Source: Clostridiales bacterium
Lineage (GTDB): Bacteria > Bacillota > Clostridia > Oscillospirales > Oscillospiraceae
Direction: 5' to 3'
Length of the DNA stretch: 61,372 nucleotides
Assembly: GCA_019423635.1 (NCBI GenBank)
Contig: JAHZBA010000015.1
Coordinates: forward strand, 1-61,372
The notes under the pieces: model-generated
Told to the model about the DNA's origin: nothing
The model's input: the letters and a program-made list of their open reading frames with translations, nothing else
Database searches by the model: none
In this document: positions 49,502 to 57,708 of the stretch, piece by piece
Layout of the letters: every line of letters starts with the position of its first letter
How positions within the stretch are numbered: position 1 is the stretch's first letter
Translations under genes and position numbers: made by a program

Positions 49502-50194
49502 ATGTCTGAGCCCAATGTCAACGCGATCCCCGCTGCCCGCGCCCGGATGAATGTGAAGACGCTGACCTCCCTGGCCATGCTGACGGCCATCACCTATGTG
49601 GTGATGTATCTCAGCAAGCTCCTGCCCCAGCTGTACGGCTTTTTGCAGCTGGAGGTGAAGAGCACGGTGGTCTGCATTGGCGGCTTTGTCTTCGGGCCGC
49701 TGGCCGCCGCTGTGATCTCCATTGTGGTGGCCGTGATTGAGATGGTTACGGTCAGCGATACCGGCCCCATCGGCTGCATCATGAATTGTATCGCGGCCTG
49801 TGCCTTTGCCTGCCCCGCAGCATACATCTATAAGAAGCAGCACACCAAAAAGGGCGCGGTGATTGGGCTCAGCGTAGGCGTTGTCACCGTGACGGTGGTG
49901 ATGCTGATTTGGAACTACTTCCTGGTCCCCATCTATCAGGGCGTGCCCCGGGCGGAGGTGGCGAAGATGCTGCCCACAATCTTTTTGCCCTTCAACTTGG
50001 TCAAGGGCGGGCTGAACATGGGGCTGACGCTGGTGCTCTACAAGCCGGTGGTGACGGCCCTGCGGAGGGCCAGGCTGATTCCGGAGTCCCAAAGCATGGT
50101 GAAGAGCAAATTCAACGGAGGGTTTTTGCTGTTCTCCCTGGCGGTTCTGGCGACCTTTGTGGCCTTGATCCTGGTGCTGACAAAGAAGATCTGA
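49502..50194 (+). CDS. ribU: Riboflavin ECF transporter S component
   Basis: This 230-residue membrane protein has about six helices (LTSLAMLTAITYVVMYLSKL, VISIVVAVIEMVTVSDTGPI). It has the S-component features VGGF-type CIGGFVFGPLAAAV and a central helix with the MTVSDTGPIG loop. The upstream FMN riboswitch identifies it as the riboflavin-specific S component of an ECF transporter. The shared ATPase/T module is not in the window. ATG 49502 follows AAAGGAGTGTGTTTT. Confidence 0.92.
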   Translation: MSEPNVNAIPAARARMNVKTLTSLAMLTAITYVVMYLSKLLPQLYGFLQLEVKSTVVCIGGFVFGPLAAAVISIVVAVIEMVTVSDTGPIGCIMNCIAACAFACPAAYIYKKQHTKKGAVIGLSVGVVTVTVVMLIWNYFLVPIYQGVPRAEVAKMLPTIFLPFNLVKGGLNMGLTLVLYKPVVTALRRARLIPESQSMVKSKFNGGFLLFSLAVLATFVALILVLTKKI

Positions 50195-50208
50195 GGTCCT
50201 TGCTTTTG

Positions 50209-50234
50209 AAAAAGGCGGCTTGCGCCGCCTTTTT
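50209..50234 (+). terminator. Terminator after ribU
   Basis: AAAAAGGCGGC pairs with GCCGCCTTTTT across a TTGC loop (50220-50223). Confidence 0.9.
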
Positions 50235-50292
50235 CCTGTTTGGGGAAGCGCTGCGGGGCGATATTTTGCCTGTGGATTGTTTTGACTGTCTG

Positions 50293-50366
50293 CGGGGCGC
50301 TGCCCCTGCACCCTGCCAGGGGGCGCCGCCCCCTGGACCCCCGCGGCCTTTGAAAAGGCCGGCGAA
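50293..50366. repeat. GC-rich stem-loop cluster before dinB
   Basis: Three adjacent stems occur: GGGGC-GCT-GCCCC, CCAGGGGGC-GCC-GCCCCCTGG and GGCCTTTGAAAAGGCC. The first two have 3-base loops like those at 52210-52312 and 57660-57680, so these form a dispersed family. Confidence 0.65.
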
Positions 50367-50404
50367 ACTTTTTTCTGCGGCTTCGCCGCTTAGGGAGGGA
50401 CTCC

Positions 50405-51613
50405 ATGGACCGTGTGATTCTGCACTGTGATTTGAACAGCTTCTATGCCTCTGTGGAGCTCCTCTCCCATCCGGACCTGCGGGAGATCCCCATGGCCGTC
50501 TGCGGCGACCCGGCCTCCCGCCACGGGATCATCCTAGCCAAGAACGAGCCTGCCAAGAAATACGGCGTCCAGACGGCGGAGACCATTTGGCAGGCCCGGA
50601 AGAAGTGCCCCGGCCTGGTGCTCCTGCCGCCCCACCACGACCTCTACCACGCCTATTCCCGCCGGGTCAATGAGCTGTACGATCAATACACGGACCTGGT
50701 GGAGCCCTTCGGCATTGACGAGAGCTGGCTGGATGTCACCCACACCCTCCATCTCTTCGGCGGGAATGCGGCGGCTCTGGCGGACGCCCTCCGGGAGCGG
50801 GTCCGGCGGGAGCTGGGGCTGACGCTGTCGGTGGGCGTCAGCTTCAACAAGGTCTTTGCCAAGCTGGGCAGCGACTATAAAAAGCCCGACGCCACCACGG
50901 TGATTTCCCGGGAAAACTGGCGGGAGATGGTCTGGCCCCTTCCGGTGGGGGATCTTCTCTATGTGGGCGGGGCGGCCCGGAAGCTCCTGGGGCAGTATGG
51001 CGTCCGGACCATCGGGGATCTGGCCGCCTGCCGGGCGGAGATGCTGGAGACCATCCTGGGAAAGATGGGGCTCCAGCTCCATGCCTATGCCAACGGCCAG
51101 GACCGGGAGGCAGTGCGGTCCCGGTATGAGCAGGAGGCGGTGAAATCCGTGGGGAACGGAGAGACCTTCCCGCAAAATCTCACCACCCGGCAGCAGGTCC
51201 ATGCCGGCGTGGCGGTGCTGGCGGATTCCGTGGCCACCCGCCTGCGGCGGCACGGGCTGTATGCCGGAGGGCTCCAGGTGACGGTCCGGGACCCCCAGTT
51301 CCACGACCGCTCCCGCCAGCGCCGCCTGCCGGCGCCCACCCACCTGATCCGGGAGCTGACGGAGACGGCTCTCCAGCTGGTGGGCGAGCTGTGGAAGCCG
51401 CCTTCCCCCATCCGGGCCCTGACGGTGACGGCCCTGTCTCTGGTGCCCGAGGAGGCGGCCTATGAGCAGACGGACCTGTTCACAGCCCCAGCCCGGCGGG
51501 ACCGCCAGGAGAAGCTGGAGGGGGCAATGGAGCAGATCCGGAAAAAATACGGCGGGGACGCCATCGTCTTTGGCGCCGCCCGCCCGGAGAAAGAGGAGGA
51601 CCCGCTGTCATGA
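50405..51613 (+). CDS. dinB: DNA polymerase IV (Y family)
   Basis: This 402-residue translesion polymerase has the catalytic HCDLNSFYASVE near residue 8, with the steric Phe-Tyr. The acidic motif FGIDESWLDVT is near residue 105, and the SVGVSFNKVFAKLGSDYKKP motif with the helix-hairpin-helix GGAARKLLGQYGVRTIGDL follows. The little-finger region lies from about residue 245. The C-terminal beta-clamp motif is weak (YEQTDLF). ATG 50405 follows AGGGAGGGACTCC. Its stop overlaps the next gene's ATG as ATGA. Confidence 0.94.
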   Translation: MDRVILHCDLNSFYASVELLSHPDLREIPMAVCGDPASRHGIILAKNEPAKKYGVQTAETIWQARKKCPGLVLLPPHHDLYHAYSRRVNELYDQYTDLVEPFGIDESWLDVTHTLHLFGGNAAALADALRERVRRELGLTLSVGVSFNKVFAKLGSDYKKPDATTVISRENWREMVWPLPVGDLLYVGGAARKLLGQYGVRTIGDLAACRAEMLETILGKMGLQLHAYANGQDREAVRSRYEQEAVKSVGNGETFPQNLTTRQQVHAGVAVLADSVATRLRRHGLYAGGLQVTVRDPQFHDRSRQRRLPAPTHLIRELTETALQLVGELWKPPSPIRALTVTALSLVPEEAAYEQTDLFTAPARRDRQEKLEGAMEQIRKKYGGDAIVFGAARPEKEEDPLS

Positions 51614-52197
51614 CAAGAGCGGAGGAAAAGCAGCAGCTGCGCCGGACGCTTCGCGCCCTGGAGCGGTCATTTCCAGAGAACTATCGAACCATGAGCAGCC
51701 AGGCCATTACACGGCACCTGCTGGCCATGCCGGAGTACCAGGCGGCCGGGACGGTGTTCTGCTTTGTGGGCACCAGCCGGGAAGTTGATACCACCGCTAT
51801 CCTGCGGGACGCTCTGGCGGCGGGGAAGCGGCTGTGCGTGCCGCTGTGCGTAGGGGAGGGCCTTATGGAGCTGCGGCAGATCACGGCGCTGGAGGAGCTG
51901 GTTCCCGGCGCCTATGGGATTCTGGAGCCGCCGCCGGAGAGTCCTCCTGTGGAGGCGGATGGCGTGGATCTGGCGGTGATTCCCTGTCTGGGGTGCAGTC
52001 ACAGCGGGCATCGGCTGGGGCAGGGGGGCGGCTTCTATGACCGCTTTTTATCCCACTACCGGGGTGGGACGGTCATGGTGTGCCGGGAGAAGCTGATCCG
52101 GGAGGACATCCCCCTGGAGCCCCACGATTACCCGGTGCCCTGGGTGCTGACAGAGCGGGGTCTCTGGGAGGACGGCACGCCCGCGCGATTGAGCTAA
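51610..52197 (+). CDS. 5-formyltetrahydrofolate cyclo-ligase
   Basis: This 195-residue enzyme converts 5-formyl-THF to 5,10-methenyl-THF with ATP. It has the N-terminal KQQLRRTLRALERS, the glycine-containing loop near VFCFVGTSREVDT, and the ATP/folate site GQGGGFYDRFLSHY. Overlap with dinB (ATGA) indicates coupled translation, although the two functions are not obviously linked. Confidence 0.93.
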   Translation: MTRAEEKQQLRRTLRALERSFPENYRTMSSQAITRHLLAMPEYQAAGTVFCFVGTSREVDTTAILRDALAAGKRLCVPLCVGEGLMELRQITALEELVPGAYGILEPPPESPPVEADGVDLAVIPCLGCSHSGHRLGQGGGFYDRFLSHYRGGTVMVCREKLIREDIPLEPHDYPVPWVLTERGLWEDGTPARLS

Positions 52198-52209
52198 GCA
52201 GTCGGGGTG

Positions 52210-52312
52210 CAGGGGGCGACGCGCCCCCTGCCGGAGTCCAGAGGCAGCGCCTCTGGCAGGGTCTGGGGCAGCGCCCCAGAAGAAGAGCGGCAGGGCGTCA
52301 GCCCCTGCCGCT
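52210..52312. repeat. Four tandem GC stem-loops
   Basis: Four hairpins follow directly: CAGGGGGCG-ACG-CGCCCCCTG (52210-52230), CCAGAGGC-AGC-GCCTCTGG (52238-52256), CTGGGGC-AGC-GCCCCAG (52263-52279) and AGCGGCAGGG/CCCTGCCGCT (52286-52312). They lie between convergent genes and could also end the folate-ligase transcript. Confidence 0.75.
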
Positions 52313-52419
52313 TAACAAATCAAAACGAAAACAATGTACCCAGAGTCTTCTACAGGAATCAAGCAGAAGCCAGGGAAGCGGGCGGACATACAGGTCCGCC
52401 CTGCACCATTCCCCGTCTG

Positions 52420-53805
52420 TCAGGCCCCTCTCAATTTCTCCCCTACAACCTGCATCTGTACCTCCGTGGGCTCCTCGTCCAAATCGACCTCCACCAGTCG
52501 CCCGGGGAAGCAGAGCAGGTAGGTGTCCCTGGCGTCCCCATCCAGATACCGCCGGTATGCCGCCTCCGCCCCCCAGGGGGCAGCGTCGATTGCCCTCCAT
52601 GTGACATCCCAGGGCGTCGCGATCTCCTCTTTTGTGGACTCCTCCAGCGCCTTTCCATAGAGCCACGCGGACTTCGTCTCCGTGATCTCATAGGAGATGG
52701 ACGAGGAGATCCACACCTGGGCCTCCGCGCTCCGGACCATCTCGCTGAAATGGCGCCGGGAGAGGAAGAAGGACCCGCTCTCATAGCTCCACCGCCGGAT
52801 GTGGGCATACTCCACGCCGGTGAGGTCCGACGACGTCAGGGGAATCTCCATAGGGGAGACGTCCCATTCCATGTGGTCCAACCGGTACGTCTCGCCGCCG
52901 GTGCGGCCAAACCAGTGGAAGTGAATGACGGCCCAGGACAGCCCAACCACCAGGATCAGAGCCAGTATAATATCCACTGCAATGGTCCCCGCCACATTTT
53001 TTCCCCAGGAGGCCCCGCGCCTGCGCAGAAATGCCGTGGTTCGCCGCACCAGAAAGCCCAGCAGAATCATGAGTGCAAAGTACGCCGCCAGAAATCCCAG
53101 ATAGCGGACGCTGGAGCTGATCAGCTCCACCGCTAAATATCCCGCGCAGTAAATCACCAGCACCGCCATGCCGGCCCGGTTCACTCGCCGGGAGACCGTT
53201 CCGGTTCCGGAGTAGGCACCGCCCTCCGCCACGGATTTGGCCGACCGGCGGCGCCAGAGCCAGTAGCTCCCCAGGCTGAAGATCTCCAGGACCGCCGCAA
53301 GAATCCACAGGGGACCGACGAAGAGGTAGCCGTTGTTCTCAAACAGCCGGATCGGGTCCGTCGCCAGGGTTTTCCCCCACAGCACCGCCATCAGGAGGGA
53401 GAACAGCAGCAGAACCACGTTTCCCGGCAGGAAGTTCTTCTTCATGGACCGGTGAACTACCTCCAGCCGCAGAGCCTCGTCCGTCTCCAGGGGTACAGGT
53501 TCGGCTTCCTCGGAGACAAAGATCTGCATCTGGTACCAGTCGCACACCTTCTCCCACCCGGCGGCGGCGCACAGCTCCTCCAGGGTCAGCTGACGCTCCG
53601 TGGGACCGGGGTTGAACTGGGAGGCGTCCTGGATGTAGGTGACGGCGTAGTGTACCCTGGCCGGCTCCGCCCGGCGGTAGGTCCAGACCTGGGGACCGGC
53701 CTTTTCCAGCCGCCACCCCTTGGCGGCCATCGCGTTGAGGCGGGCCTCCACACCCCGGTAGTCGTACAGATTCAGATCGTTCCAGCAGCGCTTTTTTTCT
53801 CTCAT
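52420..53805 (-). CDS. DUF2812 multi-pass membrane protein
   Basis: This 461-residue protein starts MREKKRCWNDLNLYDYRGVE, with the DUF2812 N-terminal domain (LEKAGPQVWTYRRAEPARVHY, residues ~5-130). About five membrane helices follow, such as FLPGNVVLLLFSLLMAVLWG and ILALILVVGLSWAVIHF, and a soluble C-terminus ends it. Its ATG overlaps the padR stop as ATGA. PadR plus DUF2812 is a recurrent Firmicutes pair in which PadR controls the membrane protein. The function of DUF2812 is unknown. Confidence 0.8.
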   Translation of the reverse strand: MREKKRCWNDLNLYDYRGVEARLNAMAAKGWRLEKAGPQVWTYRRAEPARVHYAVTYIQDASQFNPGPTERQLTLEELCAAAGWEKVCDWYQMQIFVSEEAEPVPLETDEALRLEVVHRSMKKNFLPGNVVLLLFSLLMAVLWGKTLATDPIRLFENNGYLFVGPLWILAAVLEIFSLGSYWLWRRRSAKSVAEGGAYSGTGTVSRRVNRAGMAVLVIYCAGYLAVELISSSVRYLGFLAAYFALMILLGFLVRRTTAFLRRRGASWGKNVAGTIAVDIILALILVVGLSWAVIHFHWFGRTGGETYRLDHMEWDVSPMEIPLTSSDLTGVEYAHIRRWSYESGSFFLSRRHFSEMVRSAEAQVWISSSISYEITETKSAWLYGKALEESTKEEIATPWDVTWRAIDAAPWGAEAAYRRYLDGDARDTYLLCFPGRLVEVDLDEEPTEVQMQVVGEKLRGA

Positions 53806-54125
53806 AAGAGTTCCCCCTCTCCGGTACAGGCCCGGTAGTCCGCCGCCAGAGTCAGCAGGCGGCGGTATTCGTCCTCCAGAGCCTTTCGGCCCGTGTCTGT
53901 AATGAGATAGCTGCGTTTTCGGCCCTCCACCTTGGTCTCCCGGATCATCCCCGCCTGGAGGAAGCTGTCCAGCAGGTTGTACAGGGTTCCCGGCCCCACG
54001 CTGACCCGCCCGCCGGTGAGGGACGCCACCTGGGCCGCAATGTCCGCGCCGCAGAGCTCCTGCCGCAGACACAGGAGGATATAGAACATCTGCTCTGTCA
54101 GGGTTTGAAACTTTTCCCGCGCCAT
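53802..54125 (-). CDS. padR: PadR-family transcriptional regulator
   Basis: This 107-residue winged-helix regulator (TEQMFYILLCLRQELCGADI, GTLYNLLDSFLQAGMIRETK, RKSYLITDTGRKAL-type RKRSYLITDTGRKALEDEY) binds DNA as a dimer through its PadR wing. It is the first gene of a two-gene operon with DUF2812. Two direct repeats just upstream (54141-54158 and 54173-54190) are the likely autoregulatory operator. Confidence 0.9.
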   Translation of the reverse strand: MAREKFQTLTEQMFYILLCLRQELCGADIAAQVASLTGGRVSVGPGTLYNLLDSFLQAGMIRETKVEGRKRSYLITDTGRKALEDEYRRLLTLAADYRACTGEGELL

Positions 54126-54140
54126 GGCCAGGCCTCCAAT

Positions 54141-54190
54141 TATCGAATATCGCTATTGCGGGATCAGTATAACATCGAATATCGTTATTG
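54141..54190. promoter_or_regulatory. Candidate PadR operator: direct repeats
   Basis: TATCGAATATCGCTATTG (54141-54158) and CATCGAATATCGTTATTG (54173-54190) share 16 of 18 bases and lie 32 bases apart, three helical turns. They sit directly upstream of the padR start. Binding is inferred. Confidence 0.6.
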
Positions 54191-54306
54191 TCAAGAGGGG
54201 AGAGGGAAATTGGTGGATTTCATAGCCGGGAGATCCGGTCCTCTTGCCTTTTTTCCGCGTTTATGGTATCCTGTATCCAATATGATGAAGAAAAGAGGTC
54301 CTTTCT

Positions 54307-54561
54307 ATGACATATACCTTCCGTCCCCGCGGCGTGTGTTCTCAGGAGATGCGGGTGGAGCTGGATGACCAGGGCGTCATTCGGGAGCTTCAGGTGCTGG
54401 GCGGCTGCAGCGGAAATCTCCAGGGCATCTCCGCCCTGGTGCGGGGCATGACCGCCCGGGAGGCTGTGGAACGGCTGAAGGGCATTCGCTGCGGCAGCAA
54501 GCCCTCCTCCTGCCCGGATCAGCTGGCAAGAGGTCTGGAGGAGATCCTGGCAAAACAGTAA
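54307..54561 (+). CDS. TIGR03905-type TSCPD domain protein
   Basis: This 84-residue protein has the TSCPD-domain pattern VCSQEMRVELDDQG, GGCSGNLQGISALVRGM and IRCGSKPSSCPDQLARG, with four spaced Cys. Such domains occur alone in Firmicutes and at the end of some ribonucleotide reductases, and the Cys may bind zinc. A stand-alone function is unknown. AAAGAGGTCCTTTCT precedes its ATG. It lies 16 bases before the glycosyltransferase gene. Confidence 0.8.
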   Translation: MTYTFRPRGVCSQEMRVELDDQGVIRELQVLGGCSGNLQGISALVRGMTAREAVERLKGIRCGSKPSSCPDQLARGLEEILAKQ

Positions 54562-54577
54562 GGAGAGCGCACGGACT

Positions 54578-55708
54578 ATGAAGATCGTATTGGTCATCGA
54601 CCAGTTTGACGACGCCAACAATGGCACCACCATCAGCGCCCGCCGGTTTGCCCAGGCGTTGAAGGAGCACGGCAACGAGGTGCGGGTCATCGCCACCGGC
54701 AAGCCGGCGGACTACAAATACGCGGTGCGGCAGATGCGGTTTTTCCCCATTGTGGAGCACCTGATTACCAGCCAGGGAATGCGCCTTGCCATCCCCAACC
54801 GCCATGTCTTTGAGAAGGCCGCGGCCTGGGCGGATGTGGTGCATTTCATGATGCCCTCGCCCCTGGCGGTTATGGGCCTCAAGCATGTGGAGAAGCTGGG
54901 AATTCCCCACACGGCGGCCTTCCACTGCCAGCCGGAGAACATCACCTTCACCCTGCACATGGGCAACAGCCGCCGGGTCAACGACTTTGTTTACACCAAA
55001 TTCCGGGACACCTTCTTTAACCGCTTCACCCACATCCACTGCCCCAGTGAGATGATCGCAAACCAGCTGCGCCAGCACGGCTACACCGCCCGGCTCCACG
55101 TGATCTCCAACGGCATCAGCCCCCGGTACTTCTATGGCAAGCGCCCGAAGGAGGCGTGGATGCAGGGAAAATTCAATGTGCTGATGGTGGGCCGCTACGC
55201 CGGAGAGAAGCGGCAGGATGTACTGATCCAGGCCGCGCTTAAGAGCCGGCACGCAGAGGACCTCCAGGTGATTCTCGCCGGGAAGGGGCCCTTGGAGAAG
55301 AAGTACCGCCGCATGGCGGAGCAGCTGCCGAACCCCGTGGTCATGGAGTTCTACCAGCCGGAGCGGCTTCTTGAAATTCTGCATATGGCGGATCTGTACG
55401 TCCACACAGCCGATGCGGAGATTGAGGCCATGAGCTGCATGGAGGCCTTCGCCTGCGGACTGGTGCCGGTGATTGCCAACTCTCCCCGGTCCGCCACGCC
55501 GCAGTTTGCCCTGGACGGGCGGAGCCTGTTCCCGGCGGGGGACAGCAGCGCCCTGGCGGCCCAGATGGACTGGTGGATCGAGCACCCGGAGCAGCGGGAG
55601 CTGATGGAGCGGCGCTATGCCGAGCACGCGAAACAGTACGCGCTGGATCGTTCCATTGAAAAGACGGAGGAGATGTTCCGTCAGGCCATCGCGGAGCAGA
55701 AGAGGTAA
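54578..55708 (+). CDS. GT4-family glycosyltransferase
   Basis: This 376-residue GT-B enzyme has the N-terminal acceptor domain (IVLVIDQFDDANNGTTISAR) and a C-terminal nucleotide-sugar domain. The latter begins at NVLMVGRYAGEKRQ and contains the Glu-rich DAEIEAMSCMEAFACGLVPV motif of GT4 enzymes. Similar proteins glucosylate diacylglycerol in membrane lipid synthesis, but the acceptor cannot be read here. It lies 16 bases after the TSCPD gene, behind AAGGAGAG, so they share an operon. Confidence 0.83.
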   Translation: MKIVLVIDQFDDANNGTTISARRFAQALKEHGNEVRVIATGKPADYKYAVRQMRFFPIVEHLITSQGMRLAIPNRHVFEKAAAWADVVHFMMPSPLAVMGLKHVEKLGIPHTAAFHCQPENITFTLHMGNSRRVNDFVYTKFRDTFFNRFTHIHCPSEMIANQLRQHGYTARLHVISNGISPRYFYGKRPKEAWMQGKFNVLMVGRYAGEKRQDVLIQAALKSRHAEDLQVILAGKGPLEKKYRRMAEQLPNPVVMEFYQPERLLEILHMADLYVHTADAEIEAMSCMEAFACGLVPVIANSPRSATPQFALDGRSLFPAGDSSALAAQMDWWIEHPEQRELMERRYAEHAKQYALDRSIEKTEEMFRQAIAEQKR

Positions 55709-55711
55709 CAC

Positions 55712-55741
55712 GAGCACCCCGCCCGGTTGGGCGGGGTGCTC
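55712..55741 (+). terminator. Hairpin terminator after GT4 gene
   Basis: GAGCACCCCGCCC pairs with GGGCGGGGTGCTC across GGTT (55725-55728). Confidence 0.85.
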
Positions 55742-55969
55742 TCAGACCGCCAAATGATTTTCTACCAGCGACCCGCCGTGGTGTAGAGTGCCCTCTGTTC
55801 CCCGCGAGAGGGAGACGGGCCGTGCTTGCGGCCATCCGCGGCGGACAGCCGCTGCAAAGCAGAGAGGGGCTGCCGGATTTGTTCAGATTCTTTCCGGATG
55901 ACGCCGGGACCGCTGTCACTAGCGGTCCCGGTTTTGCGTATACTGGAGCAGCGACAAGGAGGAATGTAC

Positions 55970-56410
55970 ATGGCTTATTCCGACCGGGAGCTGCTGGCCC
56001 GTCTGATTCAGTGCGAGGCGGGCGGAGAGGGGGAGATTGGGATGAAGGCGGTGGCCGGCGTGGTGATGAATCGGGTCCATGCCACGGGCGGCGAGTACGC
56101 CCGGGTGGGCCAGGGGAGCATCCGCAAAATCATCTTCCAGCCCTATCAGTTTGTGTGCGCCAGTGAGACAGAAAACGGCGCCTATAACCCCCAGAATATC
56201 TACAATATGCGGCCCGAGCAGATTCATTACGACATTGCCGACTGGGCCATCGCCGGAAACCGCATTCCGGAAGTGGCGGAGTCCCTGTGGTTTTATAACC
56301 CCTTTGGTCCCAATTGCCGGAACCGCTTTCCCTCGGATGTGGGCTATTGGCAGACCCGGATCGGCGATCACTGTTTCTACAATCCGACAAACGCCTATTA
56401 TTCCACATAG
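55970..56410 (+). CDS. cwlJ: Spore cortex-lytic hydrolase, CwlJ-like
   Basis: This 146-residue hydrolase consists of the SleB/CwlJ catalytic domain alone, with no peptidoglycan-binding domain, as in CwlJ. The catalytic Glu is Glu17 in LIQCEAGGEGEIGMKAVAG. Later conserved positions are VMNRV, FQPYQFVC and SLWFYNP. ATG 55970 follows AAGGAGG with a 7-base gap; ATG 55964 is too close. It degrades spore cortex during germination. Its neighbour gerQ supplies the coat protein that CwlJ needs. Confidence 0.88.
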   Translation: MAYSDRELLARLIQCEAGGEGEIGMKAVAGVVMNRVHATGGEYARVGQGSIRKIIFQPYQFVCASETENGAYNPQNIYNMRPEQIHYDIADWAIAGNRIPEVAESLWFYNPFGPNCRNRFPSDVGYWQTRIGDHCFYNPTNAYYST

Positions 56411-56455
56411 GAGGGGCGTCTTAGCCGTAGGTTAAAAATACGTATCATCACCACG

Positions 56456-56481
56456 GCTGAAAAGGGTGGATTCTTTTCAGC
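56456..56481 (+). terminator. Stem-loop between cwlJ and gerQ
   Basis: GCTGAAAAG pairs with CTTTTCAGC across an 8-base loop. No T run follows, so it may be a weak terminator or message protector. Otherwise the 229-base gap shows nothing clear; a sporulation-sigma promoter for gerQ may lie there. Confidence 0.5.
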
Positions 56482-56639
56482 GCAGCGATGCCGTTCATTG
56501 CTGCGGGCCGGATTGACGGCCGTCGGTGACTTGACTTGGCAGGAAACGCAAACCCGTCTGTGTGTCGGCGGACCACAGGTCCGCTGGCTGAAAAACGCCG
56601 GTGTGCTTCCTGCATCATCCAGAACAAAGAGGTGTCATT

Positions 56640-57164
56640 ATGGCAAATTATTGGAATTACACAGGGGCGCCTGCCGCCGCTGGGGAGAGCAGAGACCGCT
56701 GGGCAGGGGAGATCACCCTGCCGGTACAGGGCAATGGCAGGATTCCGGGTCCGGCCCAGGTCCAGGCGGCCACCGTCAGACAGTCACCGGCTGCCGTCTC
56801 ACAGCCCGGCGGGGAGGTGCCTGTTGTGCCCGGCAGTTCTCTGGAAATGAACAACGGCCTGCCGGCGGAGGTGGTGGAAAGCCCAACCAGCGTAAGCGAG
56901 GCGTACATGGGTTCCCTCAAGGCGCTGCTGAACCGGAACAAAGGGGCCTATGTGGTGGCGGCCTTCCTGATCGGCACCCAGAACGAGACCACCTGGGAAG
57001 GAATCCTCTACGATGTGGGCAACGACTATGTGACCATCTATCAGGAGGGCCGGGATCGTTACATCGTATGTGACATCTATTCTCTGAAATACCTGGAATT
57101 CTACGACACCAGGCGCCGGGAGCTGTGCAACCAGCTGATTCAGGAGCAGGAGTCCAGGGGCTGA
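56640..57164 (+). CDS. gerQ: Spore coat protein GerQ
   Basis: This 174-residue protein has a Pro/Gly/Gln-rich N-terminus (residues 1-80) and a C-terminal GerQ domain (LKALLNRNKGAYVVAAFLIG, TTWEGILYDVGNDYVTIYQE, YIVCDIYSLKYLEFY). GerQ is needed for CwlJ to reach the spore coat, and the two genes lie together here. The start at ATG 56640 follows AGAGGTG; the frame is open slightly upstream. Confidence 0.9.
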   Translation: MANYWNYTGAPAAAGESRDRWAGEITLPVQGNGRIPGPAQVQAATVRQSPAAVSQPGGEVPVVPGSSLEMNNGLPAEVVESPTSVSEAYMGSLKALLNRNKGAYVVAAFLIGTQNETTWEGILYDVGNDYVTIYQEGRDRYIVCDIYSLKYLEFYDTRRRELCNQLIQEQESRG

Positions 57165-57170
57165 AAAAGA

Positions 57171-57196
57171 GGGAGACTGCCGCCAGGCAGTCTCCC
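57171..57196. terminator. Terminator between gerQ and NifX-like gene
   Basis: GGGAGACTGCC pairs with GGCAGTCTCCC across GCCA (57182-57185), between convergent genes. Confidence 0.8.
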
Positions 57197-57224
57197 GAAA
57201 TTCTGCTGATATCCGGTTTTCTGA

Positions 57225-57626
57225 TCACGTTTCATGCTGGCAGTGGCCGCCGCAGGTGTGATCGTGCTCTCCGCAGTCGTGGTCTTCGCCGTGGTGGTGA
57301 TCACAGGTGGCGTCTGCGGCATAGGTGAGGGTGCCCGCCAGCAGCTCCGACACCCGCTGATCCGCGTCGCCGCTGCAGCCGGCATAGAGCCGGATACCGG
57401 CCTCGGCCAGGGCGGCCTGAGCACCGCCGCCAATGCCGCCGCAGAGCAGGCAGTCCACGCCGTGGGCGGAGAGGAAGCCCGCCAGAGCGCCGTGTCCGCT
57501 GCCGTTGGTATCCACCACCTGAGAGGAGACGACGGCGCCATTTTCCACTTCATAGAGCTTGAACTGCTCCGTGTGGCCGAAATGCTGAAAAACCGTTCCG
57601 TTTTCGTAAGTGACTGCGATTTTCAT
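57225..57626 (-). CDS. NifX/NifB-type dinitrogenase cofactor-like protein
   Basis: This 133-residue protein has the NifX-like ligand domain (MKIAVTYENGTVFQHFGHTE, DCLLCGGIGGGAQAAL, residues 1-105). A His/Asp/Cys-rich tail follows (DHHHGEDHDCGEHDHTCGGH), which likely binds metals such as iron, zinc or nickel. Family members carry iron-molybdenum clusters, but many occur in non-fixing anaerobes as metal-handling proteins. No nif gene is nearby, so nitrogen fixation is not implied. Confidence 0.8.
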   Translation of the reverse strand: MKIAVTYENGTVFQHFGHTEQFKLYEVENGAVVSSQVVDTNGSGHGALAGFLSAHGVDCLLCGGIGGGAQAALAEAGIRLYAGCSGDADQRVSELLAGTLTYAADATCDHHHGEDHDCGEHDHTCGGHCQHET

Positions 57627-57659
57627 GGAATCTGTCCTTCTTTCGGAAAATTGTGGGGT

Positions 57660-57682
57660 GCAGGGGCAAAGCCCCTGCCGGC
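57660..57682. repeat. GC-rich stem-loop GCAGGGGC-AAA-GCCCCTGC
   Basis: A single member of the 3-base-loop stem family lies between the NifX-like and phosphohexomutase genes, in the transcript of the latter's 3' end. Confidence 0.6.
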
Positions 57683-57708
57683 AATGCCGCTTGGGATGCA
57701 GGAGGAAG

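Noticed and set aside
52210..52312. CRISPR array from repeated hairpins
   Set aside because: The units differ in sequence and length and there are no equal spacers. No cas gene is present anywhere in the window.
57225..57626. Nitrogen-fixation cluster member
   Set aside because: No other nif gene lies nearby, and this family occurs widely in non-fixing anaerobes.
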